A stretch of 64,000 nt of DNA, taken from contig NZ_JABXKF010000145.1 in NCBI RefSeq assembly GCF_017115165.1, positions 62,001-126,000 of the forward strand, given 5' to 3'. This stretch comes from Nostoc sp. LPT. Lineage in GTDB: Bacteria > Cyanobacteriota > Cyanobacteriia > Cyanobacteriales > Nostocaceae. The notes under the pieces were generated by a model. That model was given only the letters and a program-made list of their open reading frames with translations, made no database searches and was not told the DNA's origin. The position numbers were made by a program, and so were the translations under genes. Each line of letters opens with the position of its first letter. Position 1 is the first letter of the stretch. Below are positions 35,097-44,512 of this stretch, piece after piece.

Positions 35097-36287
35097 ATGA
35101 ACAAGATTAATCTGTACAAACAACGCCAGAGCAAAAATAAAGTATTGATTTTTACTTCTTTGACTGTTTTGGCTTCTTCACTAGTACTACCCTTCCAACA
35201 AGCCTTTGCTGCAACATTGACTACTGTTGTAAATTTCAACGGCACTAACGGAGCTTCGCCAAGAGCTGGTGTATTTAAGGGTAACGGTACTGATGGCAAT
35301 CTTTATGGAACTACTTCTGCTGGTGGCACTTCTGGCAAAGGAACTGCATTCAAGTTAACTCCTACTGCTTTCACTACTCTGACCACACTGATAAATTTCA
35401 CCGGAACCTCTGGAATCAATAAAGGGACTAATCCAGTTGCTAGATTATTCCAAGCAGCCGATGGCAATTTATATGGGGCAACCTTTACAGGTGGTACAAG
35501 TGACCTCGGCAGTGTGTTTAAGTTGGCGAAAACAGCTTTTACAACCCTGACAACTCTTACAAATTTCACGGGCACTAATGGGGCTAACCCAGCAGGCCGA
35601 CTGATTACAGGTACTGATGGCAATTTGTGGGGGACAAGCTCTACAGGTGGGGCCAATAATAAAGGAACTATATTCAAGGTTTCGCCCACTACCGGTGCAC
35701 TCACCACCGTCGCAACCTTTAGCGGTACTAATGGAGCAACCCCATTAGCAAGATTGCAACTGGGTACCGATGGAAACTACTACGGCACTACCTCTGCCGG
35801 GGGAGCAAGTGGTAAGGGAGTTGTGTACAAGTTAACTCCCGCAGGAGTACTGACTCCATATAGCTTTAGTGGCGCTAATGGAGCAAATTCGCAGTCTGCA
35901 TTAATTGAATCTAGCGGATTCCTGTACGGCACTTCTAAACTGGGTGGAGCCAACAATAAAGGAGCTATATTCAGGATTCCGCTTGGTGGCGGTACACCCG
36001 TTTTAGTTGCCAGTTTTAATGGCACTAATGGGGCCAACCCAACGGCTGCACTCATAAAAGCAAGCAATGGTAACTTCTATGGGACAGCTTCTGCTGGTGG
36101 GGCAAATAACAAAGGAGTTATTTATCAGCTGACTGGGGCTACCATCACCGGCTTAATTAGTTTTAATGGTACTAATGGAGCAACGCCAGAGTCCACACTA
36201 ATTCAGCTCTCGAATGGTGACATTTACGGTACTGCCTCTTTTGGTGGTACTTCTAATCTCGGAACTGTGTTTAAGTTTGTAATCTAG
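35097..36287 (+). CDS. Exported Gloeo/Verruco repeat protein (TIGR03803-like)
   Basis: ATG 35097, preceded by TGAGG, is preferred to the TTG at 35085. The signal peptide (KVLIFTSLTVLASSLVLPFQ ... AFAA) is followed by about seven to eight repeats of around 45-50 residues built on FNGTNGA-P-A-LI...DGNLYGTTSAGG...KGTVFKL. This is the pattern of the Gloeo_Verruco (GloVer) tandem repeat, expected to fold as a beta-propeller or similar beta structure outside the cytoplasm. No function is established. Repeats are similar enough at DNA level to allow slippage. It is followed by a strong terminator. Confidence 0.85.
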   Translation: MNKINLYKQRQSKNKVLIFTSLTVLASSLVLPFQQAFAATLTTVVNFNGTNGASPRAGVFKGNGTDGNLYGTTSAGGTSGKGTAFKLTPTAFTTLTTLINFTGTSGINKGTNPVARLFQAADGNLYGATFTGGTSDLGSVFKLAKTAFTTLTTLTNFTGTNGANPAGRLITGTDGNLWGTSSTGGANNKGTIFKVSPTTGALTTVATFSGTNGATPLARLQLGTDGNYYGTTSAGGASGKGVVYKLTPAGVLTPYSFSGANGANSQSALIESSGFLYGTSKLGGANNKGAIFRIPLGGGTPVLVASFNGTNGANPTAALIKASNGNFYGTASAGGANNKGVIYQLTGATITGLISFNGTNGATPESTLIQLSNGDIYGTASFGGTSNLGTVFKFVI

Positions 36288-36308
36288 TTCCAAATCTAGT
36301 CGGTGTGT

Positions 36309-36350
36309 AGAAAATGGTAAAACGTACATTTGAACGTCTACCATTTTTCT
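36309..36350 (+). terminator. Rho-independent terminator after the GloVer repeat gene
   Basis: AGAAAATGGTA pairs with TACCATTTTTCT, with an inner ACGT/ACGT pair, 22 bp after the stop codon. The 3' arm ends in a T-run. Confidence 0.7.
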
Positions 36351-36849
36351 ACAATCGATCTAAACTTTTCAAGACAGGTATTTGAATTTCGGTGACTCAA
36401 TACTGTTTCATCTCATGTTCGCTCCGAAGAACCCTAAAGAGCCAACACACTCTTGATTTGCACTCAGAGCAAGCCTACGGTGTACATACAAGTCTGAAAT
36501 ATTTATAGCAGTTTGCTCAGATACCTATTAGGTAGGGAAAGTCAAGGCTTTGAACTTGGTTGATCGAAGCTATCTGTATGAGAAGATTGAGAAAATTATC
36601 AAAGTCGAGAGGACTCTACCAGTTCAATCTCGATATTTGCAATCCAGCTTTTCAAATCTAGAGAAATTTAGTTTTAGATAAATCTTAATATCATGTTAAC
36701 TTAACTTCAGAATAGTAATGTAAAATATAAAACTTTACTATAGGTTTATAATTTGATTAATAATGAATGATGTTAAAGCACGTTGAATTGTAATAGTTGT
36801 AAAAACCGATACGTGTAATAATTATAGTACACCATAGGAAAAGTAGCAA
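36351..36849. other. Intergenic region upstream of the type IV secretion genes
   Basis: No gene is seen. The last 150 bp are very AT-rich (about 36690-36840) and should hold the operon promoter. An AGGAAAAG sequence about 8 bp before the ATG at 36850 may be the ribosome-binding site. Confidence 0.4.
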
Positions 36850-37470
36850 ATGTTTAGACAAAGTTCTCACGAGAGAAACTTTTTCAAAGCTTTAACTGGT
36901 AGTGCGGCGAAAGAATCTCACAAGTTAAGACGGGCATTTAAATCCTGTCTGACTATTCTGCTTGAATCTGTACCTTTTTTGATTGCTTGTGCTGTATTGG
37001 TTAGCGTTATCAGCCTCAAAAGTCCTATCCTGCTGTTTTGTTTACTTGCTGGTAGTTTAATTGCAGTCATCATCCAGCAAATTGGGCAGCAAGTGAATTT
37101 ACCAAGGCGATCGCTAATATTATTACAAATTTTAGCAGCAGCCATTATCCTGAGTTTATATTGGTTAGACTATTTTGCAGCCCCTGCACAAGCACAGTTT
37201 TTTGGGAAAGCTGAAACCTTTTTCAAAGAGAGCTTCCGTGGTTCAATAACCGATGGTAATGATCCCAACTTCGCAATAAGTTTGATATTCAATGTGTTGC
37301 GGGCGATTTACTTACTCTATATTGCAATTTCCCTAGTTGGTGTGATTAACGCAGTGCGTAAAGATGAAGATTGGCAAAGCATTGCCAGAACTCCCCTATT
37401 AGTGGTTGTGGCTGTTACCATTGCTGATGTACTCACAGGCTTTGTAATTGGCGCTGGCCCTAATAAATAA
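36850..37470 (+). CDS. TrbC/VirB2-like pilin precursor
   Basis: A 206-residue membrane protein. The N-terminal half has two hydrophobic helices (SVPFLIACAVLVSVISL and ILLFCLLAGSLIAVIIQQ). There is then a signal-peptide-like helix with a possible cleavage site AAPAQAQ near residue 115. The remaining 90 residues contain two helices (LRAIYLLYIAISLVGVI, TPLLVVVAVTIADVLTGFVI), the typical two-helix VirB2/TrbC pilin layout. The N-terminal extension is longer than in classical pilins. The pilin call rests mainly on its position before VirB3- and VirB4-like genes. Confidence 0.6.
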   Translation: MFRQSSHERNFFKALTGSAAKESHKLRRAFKSCLTILLESVPFLIACAVLVSVISLKSPILLFCLLAGSLIAVIIQQIGQQVNLPRRSLILLQILAAAIILSLYWLDYFAAPAQAQFFGKAETFFKESFRGSITDGNDPNFAISLIFNVLRAIYLLYIAISLVGVINAVRKDEDWQSIARTPLLVVVAVTIADVLTGFVIGAGPNK

Positions 37471-37484
37471 TTTAGATATTTAAA

Positions 37485-37856
37485 ATGTCTCAAGAGCGGG
37501 AACAAGATTTTCGTCCAGTCAATCAGGTTCTAGGAAGCCAACCCTCACTAGGGCCAATCCCTGCCGATCAAATTCTTCCTTGGACGGTAATAGCCTTAGC
37601 CTCCTATTTTACTATCAATGGAATTTTTGGTGGGATTTTCCAAGAAGAATTTCAAAAATGGTTGTGGACAGTACTAATGACTGGTTGGGGAATAGGAACT
37701 TGGTGGATCTTAACTGGTGGTAGGAGTTGGAGTTTTTTAAGTAAATTTATCGGGGTTCCCGCTTGGACAAGAGGCTTTGCTCGTTATCAAAGCTTACTGG
37801 AAGTTAACCATGAAGCAAAAAATCGGAAAACAAAGCGTCAGCGTCGCCGGAAATGA
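37485..37856 (+). CDS. TrbD/VirB3-like membrane protein
   Basis: A 123-residue protein with two adjacent membrane helices (ILPWTVIALASYFTINGIF, LWTVLMTGWGIGTWWIL) and a basic C-terminus (NRKTKRQRRRK). VirB3/TrbD proteins have this size and topology and are always next to the VirB4 ATPase, as here. The 3' end overlaps the VirB4-like start by 47 bp, implying coupled translation. Sequence similarity alone would not prove it. Confidence 0.55.
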   Translation: MSQEREQDFRPVNQVLGSQPSLGPIPADQILPWTVIALASYFTINGIFGGIFQEEFQKWLWTVLMTGWGIGTWWILTGGRSWSFLSKFIGVPAWTRGFARYQSLLEVNHEAKNRKTKRQRRRK

Positions 37857-40557
37857 AAGTAGATTAACACCATTTGAAGATGCGTTGCACTTGGCGACAA
37901 TGTTGCGTGTTGCCATGAATGGACGTGATATTGGCGCTTACCTATTGACAAAAGGTACTCAAAAAGATCGGTTCTGCTTTGTTTTTGGTTTTGATTGTAA
38001 GGGAATTCATACCACCTTAAGACCTGAACAAATTGATACACTTTTTAATAACATTGAAGCCGGATTAAAAGACATTCCTAGTGGTGAAAGGATGACGCTA
38101 CACTTGGGTTCTTTTAGTTCAGATAAAGAGCGCCAAAAAGAGTTAGCAACATTAATCAGAAATGCATCATCGCGAGACATCAAATATTTGTTGATGGCGG
38201 AGAGAGCCAGAATTAAAGAACTGACTATTTCTGGGATTCGTAAACCTAAATTTTTGCGGATTTATGTAACTTACACCATTGAATCTAACTCGCAACATGC
38301 AGATGATTGGATAGAAAAGCTTTTAGTCAAAGCAGAATCCTGGTGGTTGAAATTTAAAGGCGATCTTTTAGAAGTAGAAAATCAACGTATTGAAACCCTG
38401 ATTACAAATGCTTACAACCAGGGTTTTCTCCGCTGGGAACAAATCTTATCTAACAAAATGGGATTGGATGTCAAACCTTTGACTGCTGATGAACTCTGGG
38501 GGGAAATCTGGAAAAGGTTTAATGATACGCAGCCAATAGATATTCCCCAGTTAATGACTTTAGATGAACAAGGACTGCACGAACAAGTTAATTCCGATTT
38601 GGCTAGTACTAAATTACTGCTAGACAATATCCACGGCACAACTTTGCTGATGGAATCTAGTGTACCTTGTGCCGATCGCCGCTGGGTTAATGTTAATAAT
38701 CGTTATATTGGCGCACTGTCATTTCTGGAAAAACCCGGCGGTTGGACTAGTAAATCGGCTCAACTGCGCTATTTATGGGAACTGTTGGCCAGAGAAACAG
38801 TAGTAGATACAGAAATTTTTTGTGAGTTGACTGCTGCAAATCCAGCATTGGTAAAAACTACTCTGCAACGAGTGCTGAAGCAGTCAAACATGACAACGAT
38901 TATGGCTCAAGAAAAAAGTAAAACTATTGATGTCAACGCTCAATTAAAGTTGAAGAAGTCGGTAGCAGCACAAGAACAGTTATTTGAAGGTGCAGTCCCG
39001 ATTTATACGAGTGTCGCTATTTTAGTACATCGTCCAACTTTAGAAAAATTAGATGAGGCGACAAGATATATTGAAAACTGTTTTCAACGTCCAGCCAGAG
39101 TAATTAGGGAAACTGAATATGCCTGGAAAATTTGGCTGCAAACTCTACCAATAGTTTGGGAGGGTTTATTAGCAACACCCTTCAACCGTCGCCAGCTATA
39201 TTTAACAAGTGAAGTTCCGGGATTAATGCCGCTAGTTTTAAGTAAAAAAGGTGACAAACAAGGCTTTGAGTTGATTGCTGAAGAAGGCGGAACACCCATA
39301 CATTTAGATTTATTTAATCAGCACAAAAATTTAGCTTTGTTTGCGACAACTCGTGCTGGTAAATCGGTGTTGGTATCAGGGATTTTAACTCAGGCTTTAG
39401 GGCATGGGATTCCGGTTGTGGCGTTAGATTTCCCTAAACCTGATGGGACATCTACTTTCACTGACTACACAGAGTTTATGGAGGGGAATGGAGCCTATTT
39501 TGATATTTCCAAACAATCGAATAATTTATTTGAACAGCCAGATTTACGATCGCTAGAAGCAGAACAACAACGCGATCGCTTTAACGATTATACCGCCTTC
39601 CTCGAATCAGCTTTAATGACAATGGTTTTGGGATCATCGACTGAAAGTCAAATTTTATCGCAAACCGTGCGATCGCTGCTCAACCTCGCTTTAGAAGCCT
39701 TCTTTAGAGATGAGGGTATCAAAGAGCGATATCGACAGGCGATGGAAGGAGGATTTGGCACTCTTGCTTGGCAGAAAACCCCCACTTTAAAAGATTTTCT
39801 CTTTTTCTGCTCACCAGAACACTTGCAGCTAAGTTCTTTAACTGGCAGAGTAGAAGACGCTCTCAGCCAAATTCAGTTGCGCTTACGCTTTTGGCTTTCT
39901 AGCCGCGTGGGACAAGCCATTTCTGCACCATCCAGCTTTCCTACCGATGCACAACTTTTAGTTTTTGCTCTGAGAAACTTATCTGATAGTGAAGATGCAG
40001 CCGTACTATCCTTGAGTGCCTATTCAGCAGCACTCCGACGCGCATTAAGTAGTCCAGCTTCCATATTCTTTATCGACGAAGCACCAATTTTATTTGAGTT
40101 CGAGCAAATTTCCGACTTAGTTGGTAGAATTTGTGCTAACGGCGCTAAAGCTGGGATCAGAGTCATCTTATCAGGACAAGATCCTGACACCATTGCTAAA
40201 TCTAAAGCTGCATCGAAAATATTGCAAAACCTGACAACACGGTTGATTGGACGCATCCAGCCAGTTGCAGTAGATAGTTTTGCAGACATCTTGAAATATC
40301 CCCGCCAAGTTATTTCTCGTAATGCCTCAGAAAGCTTTTTTCCCCGCAAAGAAGGTGTTTATAGCCAATGGTTATTAGATGATAACGGTATTTATACATT
40401 CTGTCGTTATTATCCAGGTTACGAACAATTGGCAGCAGTTGCTAATAACCCTTATGAACAAACTGCACGTAGCCAAATGATGCAACTTCACAGTGATAAA
40501 TATGAAGCAATTTCTGCCTTTGCACGTCAGTTAGTGGCGACTCTGCGTAGTAGTTAA
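37810..40557 (+). CDS. TrbE/VirB4-like type IV secretion ATPase
   Basis: ATG 37810 is preferred to the TTG at 37777; it gives 915 residues. Walker A is LALFATTRAGKSVLVSG (about residues 510-520) followed by VVALDFPKPDG. Walker B is SIFFIDEAPILFEFE (about 750). A downstream GIRVILSGQDPD motif completes the HerA/FtsK-like VirB4 ATPase. VirB4 powers pilus assembly and substrate transfer at the inner membrane. The N-terminal 450 residues match the extended VirB4 N-domain. This is the firmest anchor for calling the locus a type IV secretion system. Confidence 0.85.
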   Translation: MKQKIGKQSVSVAGNESRLTPFEDALHLATMLRVAMNGRDIGAYLLTKGTQKDRFCFVFGFDCKGIHTTLRPEQIDTLFNNIEAGLKDIPSGERMTLHLGSFSSDKERQKELATLIRNASSRDIKYLLMAERARIKELTISGIRKPKFLRIYVTYTIESNSQHADDWIEKLLVKAESWWLKFKGDLLEVENQRIETLITNAYNQGFLRWEQILSNKMGLDVKPLTADELWGEIWKRFNDTQPIDIPQLMTLDEQGLHEQVNSDLASTKLLLDNIHGTTLLMESSVPCADRRWVNVNNRYIGALSFLEKPGGWTSKSAQLRYLWELLARETVVDTEIFCELTAANPALVKTTLQRVLKQSNMTTIMAQEKSKTIDVNAQLKLKKSVAAQEQLFEGAVPIYTSVAILVHRPTLEKLDEATRYIENCFQRPARVIRETEYAWKIWLQTLPIVWEGLLATPFNRRQLYLTSEVPGLMPLVLSKKGDKQGFELIAEEGGTPIHLDLFNQHKNLALFATTRAGKSVLVSGILTQALGHGIPVVALDFPKPDGTSTFTDYTEFMEGNGAYFDISKQSNNLFEQPDLRSLEAEQQRDRFNDYTAFLESALMTMVLGSSTESQILSQTVRSLLNLALEAFFRDEGIKERYRQAMEGGFGTLAWQKTPTLKDFLFFCSPEHLQLSSLTGRVEDALSQIQLRLRFWLSSRVGQAISAPSSFPTDAQLLVFALRNLSDSEDAAVLSLSAYSAALRRALSSPASIFFIDEAPILFEFEQISDLVGRICANGAKAGIRVILSGQDPDTIAKSKAASKILQNLTTRLIGRIQPVAVDSFADILKYPRQVISRNASESFFPRKEGVYSQWLLDDNGIYTFCRYYPGYEQLAAVANNPYEQTARSQMMQLHSDKYEAISAFARQLVATLRSS

Positions 40558-40822
40558 TCGGCTTCTTTAGGCAGTTAACAGTGAGTCAAACCATTTTGGA
40601 TTCTAGATTTTCGATAGTGTAGCATTAGCGAGTTACGAGCGTCTTTTAGATTTACTGCACCCACTCTTGGTTTGCAGCTTAGGGATTTTAGATTTACGGC
40701 GCATTGCAACAGGGGGGGAATCGAAAAACTAATTCCATTCTATTATCCAAAATTGGCACGGTTAAAAAGCTAAATTTTTACCTCACTATATAATGTAGTC
40801 TACCTTTTTCAGGCACAGATAT
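40558..40822. other. Short intergenic gap within the type IV secretion locus
   Basis: No gene is seen; the sequence changes from mixed to AT-rich. A separate promoter for the downstream genes may lie here. Confidence 0.35.
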
Positions 40823-41629
40823 ATGCGAAAAACTACCATTTTTACTTTTACCTTGCTATCATCTCTGGCAATACTACCAGCGATCGCACAAGTTAACACG
40901 GGCGGATTAGGCCAGGTTTGGACTGATTTTCAATCATATTCCAGAGATTTGCAAACTTACTTTCAAAATAATTTGAGCGACAAATTAGAGCCTCTAGAAC
41001 GAGACTTTCAAAATGCTCTTCTTAATAGTGCTAAGGGAGAATTGAATATAACCAACCCCGTCCTTGCGGGACAAAAGATTCGTGATCAATTGATTCTCCC
41101 CCGTTATAGTTCAGACTCTAGATCAAACCGCTTTGAAAATAATTCAGCAGTGCGGGGAACTTTAGTTAGTAATGAACTCAATCGTGTAATTAGCCGTGGA
41201 GTAGCAGAAAGTATTCTCGGTATAAATGGACAAATTCGGACAAAAGCTAAGTTAGAAAGTACTGAGCAAAGTCTGGAAGATATTGCAGGAATTACCGATG
41301 ACGGTGAAATTCAACAAAAGATCCAACAGATTAGGAGTCAGCAATCGGCTGTAACAGGTGGTATTGCCGGATTAGCAGAAGTGCTAGGTCTCACTCAATT
41401 GCAAACTACTCAAATTCAACGGGAACAAGTAAAAATTGTAGCCGAAACATTTGCTCAGACATTACAGACAAATCAGTCTTTGCAATACTCTAATTTAAAT
41501 TTAGCAAACATTTCTCAGCAGTCTGAAGAGGCGAATCGCGCTCGTAGAGTAGAAACATCTACAGAAGCAGCGCGACTTTTACAAGCGACTTCTCAACTAA
41601 ATTTGTTTGGCAGTCAAGTTAATCAGTAG
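40823..41629 (+). CDS. TrbJ/VirB5-like periplasmic protein
   Basis: A 268-residue protein with a clear signal peptide (KTTIFTFTLLSSLAILPAIA, cleavage near AIAQ). The mature part is helical and Gln/Ser-rich, with long coiled regions (QTYFQNNLSDKLEPLERDF, ESTEQSLEDIAGITDDGEIQ). VirB5/TrbJ proteins are exported helical bundles located between VirB4 and VirB6 in such operons, as here. The assignment is from topology and position. Confidence 0.55.
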   Translation: MRKTTIFTFTLLSSLAILPAIAQVNTGGLGQVWTDFQSYSRDLQTYFQNNLSDKLEPLERDFQNALLNSAKGELNITNPVLAGQKIRDQLILPRYSSDSRSNRFENNSAVRGTLVSNELNRVISRGVAESILGINGQIRTKAKLESTEQSLEDIAGITDDGEIQQKIQQIRSQQSAVTGGIAGLAEVLGLTQLQTTQIQREQVKIVAETFAQTLQTNQSLQYSNLNLANISQQSEEANRARRVETSTEAARLLQATSQLNLFGSQVNQ

Positions 41630-41781
41630 GATTTTAAGAGAAAAAAACTCTAATCTTCTAGACAATTTTAAAATCCTTTAAGTTCTGAAAAACCAATAGG
41701 AAATCTAAAAAAAGCTTAGTAGGGTGGATTATTTTCCTGACGTACCTGACAAAATTTAAAAAAATAGCCCATCAATTCAAA

Positions 41782-42828
41782 ATGCAACTTGCTATTAAAC
41801 TAATTTTTGCCCAAGTAGGCATCGATCAGATTCTCGATAATGGTGCCGCAACTTCCCAAAGTATTGCCGAAGGTTGGGACAAACAATGGCTGGATTTATT
41901 CAGTAGTAACTTGTATGGAGTGCTGACAACTCTGGGTATTTTTTTTGCTGTAGGAACCCTGTTATTTTTTATGATACAATTCCTCAAAGACTTAATATCC
42001 TACGAATATACCCGTCCCATATCAGCTTTAATTTGGCCTTTTATTGTGGTAGTACTCTTAAGTAATTCAGGCAATGGAAGTATACTGTCTAGTCTGACGC
42101 TGTGGGTACGGGATATTTTAAACGGTGTGAATCAGCAAGTAGTGATTTCAGCAGATGCAGAGAAAAAATATTATCAACAAGCACTGAATATGAGTGTTGC
42201 TGAAGAAGTAGCTGGTTCTTTTCTACGTCCTTGTCAATCTCTTACTGGCGAACAACAAAGTCAATGTTTTGATAAAGCTGCTATAAAAGTCGAGGTTCTT
42301 TGGCAGAAATACAGAGAGAAGTATGGAAATCAAACCTGGATAAATAGACTACAAACTAAAGTAGATAATATCAGATATGGCACTGGCATTGTATCAGAAA
42401 CCTCTTTTAATTCTCTGTTAGGTTCTACAGTCCAAACGAGCATCAAAAACTTTTTAGTTTCCTTACAATATGCCTTTCAAAATTTGATAGAAGCTACTAT
42501 GTTGTTAATAGCAGTTTTAGGGCCAATAGCTGTAGGTGGATCTTTGCTACCTGTAGCTGGTAAACCAATTTTTGCATGGCTGACCGGCTTTCTATCTATT
42601 GGAATCGCCAAAATTTCCTTCAATATTATTGCTGTACTGACTGCCGCAGTGATTGTCAATGGCCCAGGTCAAGATCCTAATGTCGTTGATTCACCAGACT
42701 TAATGTGGTTCATAATTTTTCTGGGGATTTTAGCACCAATTTTATCTTTACTTGTCGCTGCTGCTGGCGGTTTCGCAGTCTTCAGTGCTATCAGCAGTAC
42801 GGCTTCTTTAGTAAAGGAGAGGATATAG
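41782..42828 (+). CDS. TrbL/VirB6-like polytopic membrane protein
   Basis: A 348-residue protein with about six membrane helices. Two lie near the N-terminus (LYGVLTTLGIFFAVGTLLFF, ISALIWPFIVVVLLS). Three or four lie at the C-terminus (LIEATMLLIAVLGPIAVGGS, AWLTGFLSIGIAKISFNIIA, FIIFLGILAPILSLLVAAAG). The central GWDKQWLDLF and amphipathic loop resemble VirB6/TrbL, the inner-membrane channel component. The polytopic pattern and operon position support it. Confidence 0.6.
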   Translation: MQLAIKLIFAQVGIDQILDNGAATSQSIAEGWDKQWLDLFSSNLYGVLTTLGIFFAVGTLLFFMIQFLKDLISYEYTRPISALIWPFIVVVLLSNSGNGSILSSLTLWVRDILNGVNQQVVISADAEKKYYQQALNMSVAEEVAGSFLRPCQSLTGEQQSQCFDKAAIKVEVLWQKYREKYGNQTWINRLQTKVDNIRYGTGIVSETSFNSLLGSTVQTSIKNFLVSLQYAFQNLIEATMLLIAVLGPIAVGGSLLPVAGKPIFAWLTGFLSIGIAKISFNIIAVLTAAVIVNGPGQDPNVVDSPDLMWFIIFLGILAPILSLLVAAAGGFAVFSAISSTASLVKERI

Positions 42829-42936
42829 GAAATTCAAAATTCAAAATGAATAAAATTTTTGCAAATGTTGTAACTAGTCAGTATATGCAAAACATCATAT
42901 ATAATATCTGAAGTTTTTGCAGTAGGAGGTGATAAA

Positions 42937-43758
42937 ATGGTGCGTTTACTTGAAAAAAGACAAAGAACGGCAAGTGTTTTGACATTTTTTGCGATCGCAA
43001 CCTTCAGTTTACATATATTAGTTTTATTTTTATTCTTATTACAAGGGCTAAATATTCGCCAACTCAGTCTGAGAAAACCTCCCAACTTTGTGCAATTAAT
43101 CAATGGTAAACCAGTAGCTAATATTGATGATTTAGCAAGAGAACCAGAAGCAATTCGTCAATTTATCAGCAAAACGATGATATCAATGTTTAGTTGGTCT
43201 GGAACCTTACCACCACAAACTATTGAAGAAGTCGCAAGCCCCAAATCTGATTTAGGAATACTGATTAACACACCTCAAGGTGGTAGCCAAAAAATTACTA
43301 CCAGCAGTTGGGTAGCTAGTTTTGCTTTATCAGAAGACTTTCGTAAAGGTTTTTTAAGCACAGTTGCAGAAATCACACCGCCAGAAGTTTTCTCTGAAAA
43401 TCCCAACCAAGCGATGATTTCACAACTAGTAATTAAAAGAGTTTATCCGCCAAAACAAATTGCACCAGGTAAGTGGCAAGTGGGTATGGTAGCCGACTTA
43501 GTTCAAAAAAACCGAGTTGGTGGTGCAAAACTTATAACTCCTTTTAATAAAGATTTACTTGTACGTGCAGCAGATTATTTTGCTAATCCCCAAGCTGACA
43601 ATAGTACCGACTTGCAAAAAGCAATTTATAGTGTCCGTGCTGATAGACTAGAAATTTATGAAATTCGGAATTTATGTTTGCTAGATGACTACAACCCGAA
43701 CAAAAATCAATCACAACAATGCGGAACTGGACAAACATCTGATAGTTTTATCAGATAA
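42937..43758 (+). CDS. TrbF/VirB8-like protein, first copy
   Basis: A 273-residue bitopic protein: a short cytosolic tail, one membrane helix (VLTFFAIATFSLHILVLFLF), then a periplasmic domain with FVQLINGKPVANIDDLAREP and IRQFISKTMISMFSWSG. This is the VirB8/TrbF layout. It is clearly paralogous to the next gene (shared VQL-x-G, REPE-IR-F---TM--M--WS and the C-terminal ADRLEIYEI / EARLEIYNI). VirB8 is the inner-membrane assembly factor. The ATG is preceded by AGGAGG. Confidence 0.65.
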   Translation: MVRLLEKRQRTASVLTFFAIATFSLHILVLFLFLLQGLNIRQLSLRKPPNFVQLINGKPVANIDDLAREPEAIRQFISKTMISMFSWSGTLPPQTIEEVASPKSDLGILINTPQGGSQKITTSSWVASFALSEDFRKGFLSTVAEITPPEVFSENPNQAMISQLVIKRVYPPKQIAPGKWQVGMVADLVQKNRVGGAKLITPFNKDLLVRAADYFANPQADNSTDLQKAIYSVRADRLEIYEIRNLCLLDDYNPNKNQSQQCGTGQTSDSFIR

Positions 43759-43807
43759 TCGATTTTTTATGTGAAGATAGTTCAATTTTTTATACGATCG
43801 ATTATTA

Positions 43808-44512
43808 ATGCAATTACTCAAACCAGAAAATAAGAAAAATAGTCCCTTACCGTTGTTGGCAGTAGGAACGTTTGGTTTACATCTATTTACCTTACTGTTA
43901 CTAATATTTCACTGGTCTATGTTACAACAGTTAGGTCGACAACTCACACCTCAAAGTTTAGTGCAACTTGTTGATGGTCATGCTATAACGGTAGACCCCC
44001 AAGCCAATTTAGAGCGGCAACCAGAAACTATTCGGCGCTTTGTAGGTGAAACTATGAGTTTAATGCTTACCTGGTCACAACAGCAGCCACCAACACAAAT
44101 CTGGGAAATTACCTCCCAACTAGTAGCTGATGATTTTAAACAAAAACTTAAGTCAGAAATTACTAATTTAAATCCAGATAGCCAATTTGAAAATGTTAAT
44201 CGAGGAGCGGAGAATGTCTTAGTAATCCAAAAAGTTTCTCAACCTCAAGAAATAAGTAATGGAAAGTGGAAAGTAGAGATACTTGCCAATCAATTAATTT
44301 TTAACAGTTATGATAAATTAGGGAAATCAGTTTCCTTTAATAAACAAATTTTAGTTAGAGCAATAGATGAACCTGCAACTTCACTACCAAATGCGGCACT
44401 ACCGTCGCAGTTTGCAGCTTACCGCCTTGGAGAAGCCAGATTAGAAATTTATAATATATGTGAAATTAAAGATAATAATTGTTCTGGAAATCCAAACAAG
44501 GCTCTACCATGA
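43808..44512 (+). CDS. TrbF/VirB8-like protein, second copy
   Basis: A 234-residue paralogue of the previous protein. It has the same topology (membrane helix LLAVGTFGLHLFTLLLLIF) and matching blocks SLVQLVDGHAITVD, QPETIRRFVGETMSLMLTWS and KQILVRAIDEP. The pair probably forms a hetero-oligomer or serves two complexes; this is inference. Its stop overlaps the next start as ATGA (44509-44512), so VirB10-like translation is coupled to it. Confidence 0.65.
   Translation: MQLLKPENKKNSPLPLLAVGTFGLHLFTLLLLIFHWSMLQQLGRQLTPQSLVQLVDGHAITVDPQANLERQPETIRRFVGETMSLMLTWSQQQPPTQIWEITSQLVADDFKQKLKSEITNLNPDSQFENVNRGAENVLVIQKVSQPQEISNGKWKVEILANQLIFNSYDKLGKSVSFNKQILVRAIDEPATSLPNAALPSQFAAYRLGEARLEIYNICEIKDNNCSGNPNKALP

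Noticed and set aside
35303..36067. Minus-strand frames opposite the GloVer gene
   Set aside because: They are periodic shadows of the repeat-coding plus strand.
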